Notes: generated from the sequence alone by a model not told the origin. Positions 1 through 12,358 are shown, numbered from the stretch's first letter. The stretch is 64,000 nt of DNA from Berberis thunbergii (GCA_003290165.1 QNQO01006952.1:1-64000); one strand, 5' to 3'. Numbers and translations: made by a program.

Positions 1-560
1 AAGAGAAATCTCTCTCACCTTTGCCTTCAGAGTTGATTTCAAGGTTGAGGCCTCCAAAACTGCTGCCATTGCCTTTCAAATATTGTCTCTTCCAATTCTG
101 TTCTAGGTTTTCAAGAAGATTGAGATGACTCTGATTTACATTTTTTGTTGAGCTTCATATGAAGACAGTGGCGGATCTGAGTTTGAGCAGAGATGGAGAT
201 GAGTGAGAACAAAGAGGTTTCACCTCAGTTGAGATCTAATCAAAGCAGAAAGAAATCACCTCGAAATCGAGTCCTCAGTCCCACACCATTTTTCTTCCAT
301 TACCCTTGACTTCAAGGCTCCAATTATAGTTCTTAGCCTCCGTATCTTCACCCATAAACTGCAAAAAGGCTAATATACAACTCCAAAATTGTTGTGTTAG
401 TTGTATCGCGTGTCTTGAGGTGAGAAGAGATCCCTGCGACGTTAGCAATAAGTGTTGCGACTTGTTCTTCCAATCATTTTAACCGTCATCGTAAGCAAAC
501 GAAAGCAAAAAGGAAGAAGAAAAAAATTGGCTCAGAATTGCCTCGTGCATCCAATTCATT
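1..560. other. no recognisable gene
   Basis: I see no open frame or family motif here. It could be the interior of the CACTA element whose right end lies near 1668, but its left end is not in the window. Confidence 0.3.
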
Positions 561-859
561 AATGTCGCGATCCTAGTCATTAACATTTCCATCATGGGTA
601 GCTCAGGCTTTTGGAAGAATTGATTGTTTCATGACAATTGGTATCATGGCCAAACCCCACATCCAAGGTTCGATTCCCAGCAAATGTGACATATAGGCTG
701 GATTAAAAATAATTTAACATTGTGTATGGGCATAGTACTAAATTGTTGAATATTAGTAGGTGAGTGAAGCTACATCGGGCTAGTGTCGATAGAGTAGGTC
801 GACGTGGACGAGCGACGCTTTAGTAATGCGGCGGCGTGCAATGTCACGATCCTAGTCAT
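561..859 (+). mobile_element. SINE-like insertion flanked by a 20-bp direct repeat
   Basis: AATGTCRCGATCCTAGTCAT occurs at 561-580 and again at 840-859 with one mismatch, which looks like a target-site duplication around a 259-bp insert. The insert carries a perfect RNA polymerase III B-box-like motif (GGTTCGATTCCC, 667-678) and A-box-like motifs upstream (GTAGCTCAGGC near 598, TGGCCAAAC near 648). This fits a tRNA-derived SINE. There is no clear poly(A) tail, so the class is uncertain. Confidence 0.45.
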
Positions 860-1429
860 GAGTGCCTTTCCCTTGGGACAAATCGGCTTGGGAGACATTG
901 TGTTCTGTTCATGACAGACCCTAGAATTAGAAGATTAGAATTCCTCTTTCAAATGCTTCTGGGGAGCCAGCAGGCGTACTCAGTTCCCAATGCATCGAGT
1001 AAAAGTACCAATCCCTTTCTGTGATCGTTGTTGTTGCTTGGACCTCCCGTGAACCAAGACTGAGCTCTGTTCTGCATAATTTGAAGAAAAAGAAGAAAAA
1101 CATTGATTCACTGAGAGATGAGCAGATGAGTAAAGTGTGTGAAGAGATATTGAAGAGGAGTGTCAGCTTACCTTGATGTTTGCCCATTGATGGAGTCTCA
1201 ATCGAGAAAGAGAGAGATGTTGAAGGTGTTTTTGGTTTCTAAAGAGTGCAGTCAGAAAATTGAAGTCACCTAACTCTCGATCAATGGAGACTGAAGTATG
1301 AGATTGAGATCGAAATAGTGAAGTTCGATCAATGGATAGTGAAGTTTGAGGGAAGTTTTAGGTTTTGCAAAAATTTGAGAGAAGTTCATTTGAAAGGTTT
1401 TGCAGAAGTTGGGTTTAAAAAAATGAATA
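860..1429. other. no recognisable gene
   Basis: Only short chance frames are present. A purine-rich stretch near 1200-1400 repeats GAAGTTYGATCAATGGA-like phrases. Possible transposon interior. Confidence 0.25.
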
Positions 1430-1668
1430 ATAAAGTAAATATGTTAATAATAATACTCTAATTATTATTCTAATTTACTAATTAGTAATTTAACTAAATA
1501 TTGTATTTTTTAGTTATTTTTTATAAATAATAATATTTTTTAAAATCTACTAATAGTAACTTAAGTCAATAATTAGTAACATTTAGTTGGGTTACAAGAC
1601 TTATAACACAATCGAAGAGTTACAAATTAAAAAATATTGATGTGCTAATTACCCATTTTGGTGTAGTG
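1430..1668. mobile_element. right terminus of a CACTA-type element
   Basis: The segment ends in TTTTGGTGTAGTG at 1668, the reverse complement of a CACTACACCAAAA terminus. Inward of it are repeated short motifs (ATTAGTAA, TTAACTAAAT) that resemble subterminal repeats. The matching left end is not in the window, so the element starts upstream or has lost its left end. Confidence 0.4.
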
Positions 1669-1697
1669 GAATATAATAGTTTTTATAGTATATATTT

Positions 1698-2256
1698 AGA
1701 GCTGGCAATGTGGATCTGATCTGACCCGATATCCAGCTGTTTCAAACCGATAAAAGTTGTTCAGGGGATTAGATTTTGAATCCCGGATTCACCTACTATT
1801 TGAGTTATACTTTATGTTGGAATCTCAAATCACAATATGAAATTAGTAAGATTTTGATATTACGATTTAGATAAGTTTTATCTCTTTTGGAAAGAGAGTA
1901 TAATAAATAAATTCAATATACCATTGAGTTCAAATATAATTTTCAGTTGACATTAAAAAAATCTATTTTGAATCCAAATGCCAATCTCATAGGCATATTT
2001 TCTTATATCTAATTTCTTAAGGTATTAACATATTGAAATTAACAAAAATGTTGAAATTATTAAGATTTTATTTTTTTTAGAAATTGGCATAGAACCCTAT
2101 TAGGACCCAAATAAAATTTGGAATCGATCAAAGGCAATTTCAAGATAAAATTTTAGATTTTGGATCCAGATCTGATTCGTTAGATTTGGATTCGATAATT
2201 AACAGTTCGTACAAATTTATAGGTATCCAATATGATGTAGTACCATTGTCAGCCCT
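1698..2256. mobile_element. hAT-like non-autonomous element (MITE)
   Basis: The ends AGAGCTGGCAATG (left) and CATTGTCAGCCCT (right) are imperfect inverted repeats of the AGGGCTGGCAAT type common in plant hAT MITEs. The interior is AT-rich and non-coding. The flanks are AT-rich (ATATATTT and AATATATG), so a duplication cannot be read with confidence. Confidence 0.5.
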
Positions 2257-2689
2257 AATATATGTAATTAATATTATGAAACATATATAGAGAAATACTC
2301 CAAATCCAACCAAAATACCTTGAACCCATAAAAGAATCCACAAATTAGTTTTGAAATCCTATTGAAATTACTTTGTTTTTATATGAATATATGTGTACAT
2401 TAACCAATTGTTCTAGTTCATTTTAATATTTTATGTATGCAAAGGAAATCCAAATTTCAAGGTGTCTCATAACGCAAAAGAAGATAACAAGAAGTCATTG
2501 ACATTCAAAACTGTAGGGAGAATTTCAAGGGTGTCTCTAAATTTTGGTATTTTTCATTGATGTCCTACAAAAGCATGAAATTAATCAAATTCAAGTGAAA
2601 TTCATTATCTATAAACATTTCTAGAGAGTAATAAGAAACTAATTGGGATGAAATTTTGATGTTTTATGTTTATCACATAACCTCGCAAG

Positions 2690-3260
2690 ATTTAATTGTC
2701 ATGTTTCTACAAGACTTATCGACGTAAACCAAGTGTTCCACTCTGCGAGTTCTAAGAACTATGACGCGGAGATACAACTTGGTCTTGTGATCATGCTCCG
2801 TGAGACTTATCAATTTGCCAAGGATCATACCAACATGAGATGCAACACAACTAAGGTTTATTACCTATTTGGGATTACCGATGACACTTACTGAAATACC
2901 ACAACCCTACACACGTCATAGAATCCAACACGGGGTAAAGGTGTGTTTAGGCAAGCTAACACTCAAGGTTTTCTCTCTTCTAGTGACATTCACTTGTTGG
3001 ATAGAGGAGGTTATAAGCTCTTTGGACATTCACTCTCTCACTTAAAGGAAGACAGAAGTTTCAAACTCAAGATGACATGAAGTGGTTGAAGATTCAACAA
3101 TTCTCCAAAGGAGACATGTACAATATAAAATTCCTTTTAATTCTTCTTCATCATTTCTCTTCCCTATTCTCTTTAGATAACTAAATAGACCACAAAAAGA
3201 GGGAGAATTTCTTTATAGGAAACCATGGGATTCTTCACGAGGGATATAGGGAGTTGAGTT
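2690..3260 (-). mobile_element. Ty1/copia-type LTR fragment, reverse orientation
   Basis: On the minus strand this stretch follows the same order of phrases as copies at 5800-6060, 9240-9480 and 40060-40400: TTAGCTTGCC, GGTTGTGTTGCATC, AAGTCTCACGGAGCATG, then a segment ending in AAGTCTTGTAG. It is one of at least six pieces of one LTR family in the window. Assignment to copia rests on the gag fragment that follows the copy at 33340-34040. Confidence 0.45.
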
Positions 3261-3870
3261 GGTTAATGAATTTCAAAAGGTGGGCCAAAAGGGTGTAGAA
3301 ATATGGCTTGAAGGATTTGAAAATGGTTTGAGATAATGGTCTTAAACTTAATAATGTATTTGCAAATTATGTCAAAACTATGTATGTAGAGTGGAATTAT
3401 AAACCATATATTGAGAATTGGGGTAGGTTTATACTTTTTAAAGATCATTTACTTATGAGGACCATTGCGAAAGGACAAGTCAAAACTAAGACAAACCATG
3501 AAGACAAGTCAAAACTTCGTAGACTAAGATAAACCAATGAGAAGAAGTCAAAACAAGTCAAATCAACAAAGTCAAGATACAATTTCACCACAAATCACTC
3601 TAGCCTTGAAATTTATGTAGATATTCCTCATGACAATGAAATATTTTCTCAAGAGACATGGCCCATGTGCTTGATGGATTAGTCCATGTTACAAAGTACC
3701 TTACCCATCTGACTAAATAATCTCTTTTATTTGAAAAAAGAAATTTAGGCCAGACCAAAGTTGACTTCACCCCTGAGAGGACATTTCAACAGACAGTCGT
3801 TCTGATAAATAAATGAGTCATTCTAATTCTAGTCGTTCTAAAATGCAGATGGTAAAGCTAGTGAAGCCAA
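3261..3870 (+). mobile_element. 3' internal end and LTR start of the same retroelement family
   Basis: This matches, in opposite orientation, 32000-32900: repeated GACAAGTCAAAAC phrases, then CCCATGTG...GACTAA and GTTGACTTCACC. It reads as the end of an internal region passing into an LTR, which is broken off near 3870 and probably resumes near 5430. Confidence 0.4.
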
Positions 3871-4010
3871 GGTAGTTAAGATTTGAAACAAAAGCGAAGC
3901 GATGATCACTCATATTGCTTTAAGTGAAAAGTGAAGTGGACGGCTTTACGAATGTAATAAAAAAATTATAATAAAATTTTAAAAAATGCAAATAAGTGCA
4001 TTTTACTTAT

Positions 4011-4830
4011 GTTTGTACTCAATTTGTCATCACCTGCTAAACATGAGACTGCATCAATGCATGACGAACATGTGAGGATCGATCAAGTGTACAACACATG
4101 GGAGAAACCAAACGTTCTTGGCATGTGCGACGGTAGAAGAGTTTTCACCTTTAGAACTAAGTTTTGAGGGGAACCTGCATAATGTGTTCGGCACGTGATG
4201 TCTTCTTCTTTCTTCCCAACTAAATAAGAACTAAGAGGAGGACAACTAAGGGGGTAATGGGTAAAGCAATCACTGACACATAAGGGAGAAAAGTGGAGAG
4301 CTCGGAAGAAAAGCCAACCAACCATAGACGAACATGAAGGCATCTCTGAACAAGAGAATCCGATCAACTATGTCAGGTAGCGACTGGAATTGCCTATAAG
4401 TGCATCCAATGGGGATTGGTCAATACAACCATGACATTGGAATCAGGACAAACGGAGGAACTCAGTCAACCATGTATGAGGGAAACGAAGATGGAGCAAC
4501 AATAGCAACTCTATCATAGGAAAGGGATAGGTGCCGAAGTAGGCTACTCGGTAGTTGCAGTACTCGACATCTTATCACAATTTACAGTCAGATCATTAAT
4601 ACAAGAGATGGACAAGTGAGTAAGGGAGATAATATAAATAGATCTCTTTGGCCAAAGAGGAAAGGGTAGCATGTTAAGAGAGCTCTAGAGAAATTTTGAA
4701 TCTCTAAAACTCGCTTAGTTTTCTAGTTTCCTATCAGTGTTCTTCTATGATTAATACTTGGGCATTTTTTAACTTGAGTGACAGTGGCTCATAACATGGG
4801 GACAGCCCCGTGCTTGTGAATTCTTTACAT
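4011..4830 (+). mobile_element. possible Ty3/gypsy LTR remnant
   Basis: The 3' part reads as a plant promoter/leader ending in ACTTGAGTGACAGTGGC and then a GGGGACAGCCCCGTGC palindrome near 4798. That phrase is reminiscent of the ends of Tat/Retand-type gypsy LTRs. No coding region or paired LTR was found, so this is tentative. Confidence 0.25.
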
Positions 4831-5429
4831 GTGAAAAGGTTTGGAGAACAATGAAGGAGAATAAATTATCGTTGCTTTGGAGATCTCGAAAGCTTTGTGT
4901 GTATCTCAAGAAGCTTTAAAAAATACCTAGCAAATAACTTATATTTAGGCTTTTAAATAGAAAATTAAAGTTATAGTTTTATATTAATGATAATTGGACA
5001 TGTAATTTTCGGTATAGAATGCACTATAATAATGATTAAAATTTCATCTATAATCCTCAATCAATTTAATCTTATAATTAAAGTAAAAAATTACTAAGTA
5101 AACAATTTTAAATTATATGAAGATATCTAAGTAACTAATTGTTTTAAATAAAAAATTTCTTATATTAGTATACTATGTAACAAATTAGAAATGTAATTGT
5201 ATGCTAATACTTTGAAAATTACTATTAAAAAAAAAAAAAAAAAATGAAGATCTATATGTGGAGTTCTGAGTATTTGAAAATTGGAATCAATCTTTGCAAA
5301 AAATATTGCAATCCTAATAATGTATCTCATTACCAAAATTTCTATTGTAAACATCAAAATAATAAGTCTCATTTTTTTTCCTTCTCGCTTTCGCCGAGGC
5401 AAAACGGATTCTCTTTGCTTCATTTCACT
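4831..5429. other. AT-rich sequence with poly(A) tract, no gene seen
   Basis: The stretch is very AT-rich with an 18-20 bp A tract near 5226. It interrupts the LTR copy that stops near 3870 and resumes near 5430, so it is probably inserted repeat sequence. Confidence 0.3.
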
Positions 5430-6102
5430 TTTGCTCGCTTTGACTACAGTGAGTGAAGCTAACTTCACCCTCTTCAGTTGAGCCTATAAATATGAGTCAA
5501 GACCATTCACTTGTATCTATTTCTTCATGTTCTCAATTCTTAAAGCCATCCTTATATCCCTTCAGCCTTCTATTTTAGAGATCCATTCACCCAATAAACG
5601 TATTATCCCTTGTGAGATATCCCATAGTGTTATAGGAAGAAACTTTTTTTTTCTTCATGGTATATTTGATCATCTAAGAGAAGATAGAATTGAAGTGGGG
5701 AAGAAGAGTTGAAGGTAGCCTTGCATTGGTATTTGTCTCTTTTGGAGAGTTGTTGAGCTTTCAACCCCTTCATCCCATCCTTGAATGAAGTTTCTATCAT
5801 CCATTGATTAAGAGAGTGTTAGCTTGCCTAAACTCACATTCACCCTATGTGGATTCTTAAATCCGTCGAGCTGATTCGTACGGGTACATTTTCACCCTAA
5901 TGATGCCAAGCAGGTGGTAAGCCTTGGTTGTGTTGCATCCCATGATAGCATAATCTTTGGCTAATTGGTAAGTCTCACGGAGCATGTACAAAGATCAAGT
6001 TATCTCCGGGATCCAAGCACATGTCCATAAGACTTGGTATTGATTTATTGATTTTTTATTCGTCTATTTACTCAGTAGTAACACACAAGAAAGCATATGA
6101 GG
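5430..6102 (+). mobile_element. Ty1/copia-type LTR fragment
   Basis: It contains the family phrases in plus order: TATA-like CCTATAAATATGAGTC near 5483, GTTAGCTTGCC near 5820, GGTTGTGTTGCATCCC near 5927 and AAGTCTCACGGAGCATG near 5970. It aligns by eye with 39700-40300. A hAT MITE is inserted at its right side. Confidence 0.5.
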
Positions 6103-6110
6103 CAAAGATA

Positions 6111-6400
6111 CAGTGTTCTAAAATTCGGTAGGTGGTAGGCAGACGGCGAGCAGGGGACTGGCGCCTAGAAGACTAAGCAGAGACCTAGGTGGTTATTTAT
6201 TATAATTTATATTTATAAAGTTAGCATAATGGCATATAAATTACTTCCAATTCAATGTCAAGATACATATGCAAAATGTATAAAAAAAATTAATAATAAA
6301 AAAGTCTTTATTTTTTATTTTTTTTGAACTAGAAATATAAAAAAAAATTAATTTCAAAAACCTGCCCCGGAGGTCGCCTAGGCAGATTTTTAGAACACTG
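6111..6400. mobile_element. hAT-type MITE, 290 bp
   Basis: The termini are CAGTGTTCTAAAATTC and its imperfect complement GATTTTTAGAACACTG, a common plant hAT MITE end. The 8-bp flanks are CAAAGATA (6103-6110) and CAAGGATA (6401-6408), a 7/8 target duplication as hAT makes. Subterminal CCTAGGY-type motifs occur at both sides. No coding capacity. Confidence 0.75.
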
Positions 6401-6408
6401 CAAGGATA

Positions 6409-6860
6409 TAATGTGTTGCATCACTAAATCGTTATATCCACGATGAGATCACGCATTCAATATGAAAAAATATCACAAATACAGAGTAACATGTAACAAT
6501 CGTATACCGATTTCACAATTTGGTAACACCTAGTATTTCTCATTTCAGACATGAAACTTTGCTTCAATGATGCATTTCTTCAATTATCTTGATGAACAAC
6601 ATACTTGGTCAAGCATCCCTTGCATACACACGAGGGTGCTTTGCATGCTCATAAGGCTTGGTTCTTTTATACTCACGAGACTATGTCGAACACTTAGATA
6701 AATTGTTCAGTGTGACAACCTTTTGACAAAACTTTATAGCACATAGAATGTGAGGGTTGTCTAGATTATTTTCGTACAAAAATTATTCACCTTAGATGTA
6801 TTTGTTTGGACAATATTTTCTCAAACATCTTAGGTGTTAGTGTCTGTATACTCACAAGGG
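6409..6860. other. LTR-like repeat debris
   Basis: No gene is visible. Phrases such as GTTGCATCACTAAATCG and CTCATAAGGCTTGGTTC resemble decayed pieces of the copia LTR family. Confidence 0.3.
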
Positions 6861-7816
6861 CCAGGGTTAGCTTATTCATGAAAAATTACTCATACTTTCA
6901 CATGTCATTTGCGTCTTTCATTTAGTTGGATCCAATGGTACACAAATGCTTGGTGAGGTTACCATTTATTCTTTAAGCAAAAAGTGTTGACTTTCTTTTT
7001 GTTCTCCACTTCTCCAATGTTACTTTTAGATAGGGAATGGATAGTTGACACGTGTCTAAGAATTGAAAGAATTTAATTTAAAGACTTGTTTACACTTCTT
7101 TGAGTTAAAATCCATATTTCAAATTTTTTTTATTTTCATTTCGGGTCTGTTTGGTTGCACGGAAAATAAACATGGAAATTGAAATCATTTTTGTGAAATC
7201 GATTATGAGGCCTCAGACTTGGATTCCCATAAGTACTGGAAAAAACATTCGTATGAAGAATCAATTTCCTGTCGGTAAATAAACAACCAAACAGTGGAAA
7301 TCTACATAACAAGGTAAATAGATTCCATTTCCCAAGGAAAATGACTAACCAAAGAGTCTTATTATTAGATGCCAAAAGCTACTAGCATCCTTAAAGGGTT
7401 GGCCAAATTATAACTATTTTCAGCTTTGTAAAAACTAGCAACTAATGATATAAATTATTAAATAAGAGATCGTTACATACCTGCAAAAAAAATTTAAAAA
7501 TATATATATCTTAGAAATTAAAAGATGAAAATGAAATGAGAAGAAAAAAAAACTTGAAATATGGACTTTAACTCAAACAATGGTAAGCAAGTCTTTAAAC
7601 TAAATTCTTTCAATACGTTGACATAAATCAACTATGTATACTCTCTCTACAAGTAACATTGGGAAAAGTGAAGAACAAAAAAAAAGTCAGCACTTTTTGA
7701 CAAAAGAATAAATGGTCACCTCACCAAGTATGTGTACCATTAGATTCAAACTAAAGGAAATGCTCAGATTTCATGTGAAAGTATGAGAATTTTTCATTAG
7801 TAAGCTAATCTGACCC
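6861..7816. repeat. long inverted repeat, arms about 280 bp
   Basis: The left arm (6861-7140) and the reverse complement of the right arm (7541-7816) share phrases throughout: GTTAGCTTA, CTCATACTTTCACATG, TGGTGAGGT-ACCATTTATTC, AATGTTACTT, GAAAGAATTTA, TTTGAGTTAAA and CCATATTTCAA. Similarity looks like roughly 80%. About 400 bp lies between the arms, including a MITE. A transcript across it would fold into long double-stranded RNA. Confidence 0.7.
7143..7358. mobile_element. short MITE in the inverted-repeat spacer
   Basis: The ends GGGTCTGTTTGGTTG and CTAACCAAAGAGTC are imperfect inverted repeats of the GGTCTGTTTGGTT type seen in many plant MITEs. Internally GGAAAATAAACATGGAAATTG is partly mirrored by CATTTCCCAAGGAAAATGAC. 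Superfamily not decided. Confidence 0.45.
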
Positions 7817-8124
7817 ACTTCGTAAACAAAGTTGTTTGGGATAATTCCTGAGACATTCAGTATGAACACTTTAAAGCCCGTGTACAATCTCCCAGATATT
7901 CTTACGGAAACAGAACATGTTGGGCTAAAGTATTAGCCAAATTTATCGTTGTTTAAAAAAAATTTCTCAAACATTTTAGAGGCAAATTAAAGTATCCCTT
8001 AGAAAAACTCCCAAGGTTTAACCTTCACATAGTGATGACACATTAAGATAACTCTCAATGGTTGATCCTACAAGCAAACCCACAAAGCAAAAATCATGTT
8101 CTCTAATTTTGAATGAGTTTTATT

Positions 8125-8871
8125 TATGACTGTAAGTTAGGTGGATACCTACTAATCCAAGCCCCACCCAAGGTAGGCATATATATGCTCGTACCCTATC
8201 CCATGCCCACTTGGGTACGAAAAATATTGCCCAGGACCAAGCCCATGTATATGATTTGGACTCAAGCACGTCTTGTGTAGTTCGGGAAATCTGGGCAATT
8301 CAAATTGGTTTGGTTTACCGATTATTATTATGTTTAAATTAATGACTTAATTTTGATAAGACATAAGAAAATCTCAATTGCGCTTGATTTGTATTCTTAA
8401 AAGGAAGTTTCTTAACATGGTTGGCCAAGTTCAAGAAACATGTAAATAATGAGAGACACTTAACAAATAATATAAAATAAAATGTCAATTTGGATGTCTT
8501 GCTTTGTTATGCTTTTGTGTTTTTGATAACAAATCTTGCATAAAAATAACATTAAGAATGTAATCAATTAATCGTACCTTTCAAACATTTTAGTCTACTT
8601 CATGTATTCTGGTAAAAAAATTATTTGGAGACAATAATTATTAATGAAACTTTAACCTATTTAAGCTCATTTGTTTTATTTTTATGAGAAAATAACATTT
8701 TTTGTTTATGAGTATATTATATCAACATTAAATAGTTCATGTTTTTGGGTATATTGGGTATCTAAGGTTTTACCCAAGTATTGCCTATTACCCATGGAAC
8801 TATGCCCAAACCCTTACCTATGTTAGGTTTCCCTATCAAGCTTTGGTATACTCACCCAACTTGCAACCCTA
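8125..8871. mobile_element. hAT-type non-autonomous element with perfect 8-bp TSD
   Basis: A perfect 8-bp direct repeat GTTTTATT flanks it (8117-8124 and 8872-8879). The right end in reverse complement, TAGGGTTGCAAGTTGGGTGA, matches the left end TATGACTGTAAGTTAGGTGG imperfectly. Subterminal TACCC/GGGTA motifs are repeated at both sides. The interior has no open frame. Confidence 0.75.
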
Positions 8872-9239
8872 GTTTTATTTGTGTATGAGCTTGGTGTCAT
8901 TGATTCTAAACAAATCAACAATTTCCAGGGAGCTCTCAACAATTGATTCATTAGAAATATGACAGATAAAGAACATTCCAAATTAGTCCATGTCCTTTGA
9001 AATCATTATTTGCAGGGGTTGTAATGAAATCCTCCAACTTCACAAAATCAATTTTCCACTTTAATATTTTTTATAAATTGATTTGGAAAACACTTCACTA
9101 AATCATGTCCATGTGTTTAACATATTAAAACAACGTTAATGAGCTATTAGTGTGTCATACTTGTTGATATTACAATGTCATTACTTCAGTCTAGAACTTC
9201 GCTACCTTTGATTAGGACATATTTATAAGTTATTTGTAA

Positions 9240-9902
9240 AATTAAATCAACACAAATTGGTGGTTCTAGGTTCTGGTTACATCCCATTGGTAATCATCAA
9301 GGTATTCATATGACTTGCGGAGTAGAACACCTGGTTCGTGTCGGTAAGTCTCGTATGAACACTGCAATTAGACTTTGCGATATTGTTAGAACGTTGATTG
9401 ATAGTTTAGTTTTCTTGGATCAAGTAATAGAAGCTTTAGTCTTGCGAACCCTTTTCACCATGGAAGTAACTCATCAAACAATCAAATTCTAGCTTAAGTG
9501 AACCTCATTATATCGGGTGCCTTTGTCTGATTTTATTTCTTCTCACCTTGACTCTATTTACTTTATCTTGCATGCATAGCTTTTTTTTTATTTTACTTTT
9601 TTTTGTCTTGCATGCATAGCTAAGTTGTCTTTAGTATACATTGACCATATTTTTTGTTTGTTCAACTTGCATGATTAGGATTTTGTTGGGGGATTTTGCG
9701 AAGGTTTTTCATTTGGCTTTTTACCTTCAAGTGAATCAACTAAACTTATGAACCTTGTGTTGTTGATTCTCCTTGAGTCACATGACGAGTCTTCAATAAC
9801 TTTAGGCAAATAACTTCTAAAGTCGAATACTTCCACTTGTTTTAAAAAAAAAATAGAGTTTTTAAAGTGATTATTCATCCCCTCTAGTTGATATTAGCCT
9901 AT
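9240..9902 (+). mobile_element. Ty1/copia-type LTR, 3' half
   Basis: The copy runs from TTCATATGACTTGCGGAGTAG through CTTAAGTGAACCTCATTATATCGG and CTTCAAGTGAATCAACTAAAC to CCCCTCTAGTTGATATTAGCC, in the same order as 40320-41650. The 60-codon frame in it is a chance frame in the LTR. It stops where the CACTA-like end begins at 9906. Confidence 0.5.
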
Positions 9903-10030
9903 TGCCACTACAACACAATTGTCTTTTAATAGCATTTGAGCATAGCGTTTTTAATACTTATGCTATGATAAGAATAGTTTTAATCACATTGCATTATTAA
10001 AACGCTATTGAATAAGGGCCGGGAGATCAA

Positions 10031-12053
10031 AAAATTGACACCGCTATAATTTTGCTCAAAATTATGGGAAAACCGCTCAAATCTTTTCACCAAAAGAAAA
10101 AACAGAACGCCTCTCACTCCCTCCTTCCCTCTCACTCATGTTGTTGCCTCTCTCCCACTCTATCCATCTCTCTGTCTTCTTCTCTACTCTCTCCATTTTC
10201 TCTAGCTTTTCCTTTCTATTTATCTGCTTCTTCCATTTCTCAATTGATTTTGAGTTAGGGTAATTGAAGGTCCCAATTTTCTTTGACTTAAGAATACGAG
10301 TTCTCATTTCCTTCACGCTCTTCTTCCTCCACAACCAATTAAAGAGATTGAGACACAAATTAAAGAGTTGTTATCTCCTTCTCCTTAAAGAGATTGAGAG
10401 ACAGATATCAGGGGAGTGACAGATCCTTCTCCCTCTTCTTCCTCCACGCAAACAAAAAATTAACATCATCTCTACAACCTTCTCTTCACGTTGCCAGCCA
10501 CGGGTCCATATCGCAGCCACCAACAGATCCATCACGCCCTGCTCTCCTCCATCTCATCTTTAGGTTATCTCTCTAATTTCTTCTTCGTTTTGATTTCCTC
10601 CCTCTAAACAATTAAGCAATTCCCCACTCTCTTGGATCGATTTCCATCTCCCCAACTGCTACCGTCTTCATGATATTGATGTGTGTTTTTTATCTGAATC
10701 GATTACTTTTTTTTTTCAGTTGTAGAATTACAACTTGTTGGTGATGCCAAGTGGTTTATTTACTTTATTCTTTCAACTAAAAACAGTGACATTGTCACTG
10801 GCATTGATGTTTGTTAGTAACATTTTAAGTACACTAAGGAGCTCTCCCATGGTTTTAAGACTAAATCTAGAAATAACACGTATATGCGAGTCAAACCATA
10901 TCAAGACTAGAAAGCCACAATCATAGAGAAAAAAGTTTTTTAGATTTGTTAAACTTGATTTATGTCAATGGTTGTTTGAATCTTGGGAGTGACAATACCA
11001 TTGAGTATGAAATTTGCTTCAGGAACAATTTTCATTCAGATGATGAGTTTCTCTTGAATTTGTACATGCCTAATGTAGTTCACTGATGTTCACTAGGGTG
11101 AACATGCCAAGAATGATTGTAGTAAGGCATTTTAACATTTAGACCATTTTTTGTTGGCAATTGGATGAAAAGGGGTGGGAGTTTGAGGAATGAATTTTTG
11201 TTTCGCATGGAGAGATATATGCTTGTAATTTATGAATGCAAGACCACATAGCAATAACATTTTTCAGGTGGAAAAGTTAATTTTTTTTTCTTTTGAACTC
11301 CTCTGGTTGGTGAGTGTTGTTCATGAATGTCAACAAGAAAAAAAATCCATGGGTTTCCAATTTGAGTGGTATAAGACAAAATTAATAAATAGAGTATCAA
11401 GGAATAAAATGGTCTCCAAGTTGGTTGACAGTTTTGTTAGTGCCAGTTTCAATGTGAGTATTTACACATATATAATCATTGGCAAATGTGATAGTTTAAC
11501 TTACACTCTTGCATTGTTGAAAATTTGTAAAACAAAATCTTAATATGAGTGTATGGCCAACTGGATGCAAGACCATAATTTGACCAATTTTCACTTGAAA
11601 AGATGAAAAAGTGTTTTAACCTTGAATGCTTGAATGGTAAAAAATAATTGTGCATTTTGAAATAATTAATCTTGAGGTGAAGTAAAAATGAAGCAATTGG
11701 TTGTATGATTTTGTTTGTGACATGTACACTTGAAAATTGAAATCAACACATTCCATATCGAATAGTGTTGTGAAGCTTTCCTGAAGCCAAACATGACAAA
11801 TAGAGTGGGTAAATAAGGCAATGACAAATAGACTAGAAACACGACCTTACTGAGTCTAGTGAATAATTCAAATTTGATTCATTTATGTTATTTGCGCTTT
11901 GATCAAATTTTTTGGTTGAATTGGAACTTCAGTTATCTATTTGCTATCTTCTAACAGAGAGGAAGAACAATTGAAGGGGGGCCGTTTATGGAAAGTCAAT
12001 TTTGATGATTTATTTGGTTTATCCGTCTTTGATTTTTTTTTTTTTTGATACAG
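10031..12053. other. polypyrimidine leader-like sequence, no gene identified
   Basis: Positions 10110-10650 are rich in CTCTCTCC and CTTCTTCCTCC, like plant 5' untranslated leaders, with TTAAAGAGATTGAGA written twice (near 10340 and 10385). Positions 10730-11540 hold only short frames without a recognisable family. This could be further captured gene 5' ends. Confidence 0.3.
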
Positions 12054-12358
12054 TGGACTGGATTACATGAAATATTGGCAATTTCATGCCTCATTCTTGT
12101 AGCAAAGGTGGTCGAACATCCTTACCGTGTTCCTCTTCTGAAAGTTTTAGAACCAAGAAGAAAGAAATGAGTCAGTAAAAGAAGAATGGCAGGAAAGAAT
12201 GAAGTCAATGGAGTTAGATATTTTGAAGAGATTGGTTTGGAGAATGCATAAGCCCATTCCATTCATCTTCATAGACTATCTATCATTGAAACTGGATCCT
12301 AGAAATCATGAGGGTTTAGAATATAACGCTGCCATGTTGATTTTGGGTCCCCTTGCAG
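12054..12358 (+). pseudogene. captured exon of an unidentified plant protein
   Basis: The segment lies between an acceptor (GATACAG) and a donor (CTTGCAG|GTATC). One frame opens with WTGLHEILAISCLILVAK. After a frameshift near 12170 a second frame continues through WQERMKSMELDILKR and ends in EYNAAMLILGPLAG, so the reading looks like real but broken protein coding sequence. I do not recognise the family. It lies just upstream of the NHX fragment and on the same strand. Confidence 0.45.

Noticed and set aside
9310..9492. 60-codon frame
   Set aside because: The sequence is part of a repeated LTR. Other copies at 40320 and 33400 do not keep the frame.
10052..10258. Serine/leucine-rich 68-codon frame
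   Set aside because: It is a low-complexity translation of a CT-rich leader-like tract with no family match; the opposite strand is equally open.
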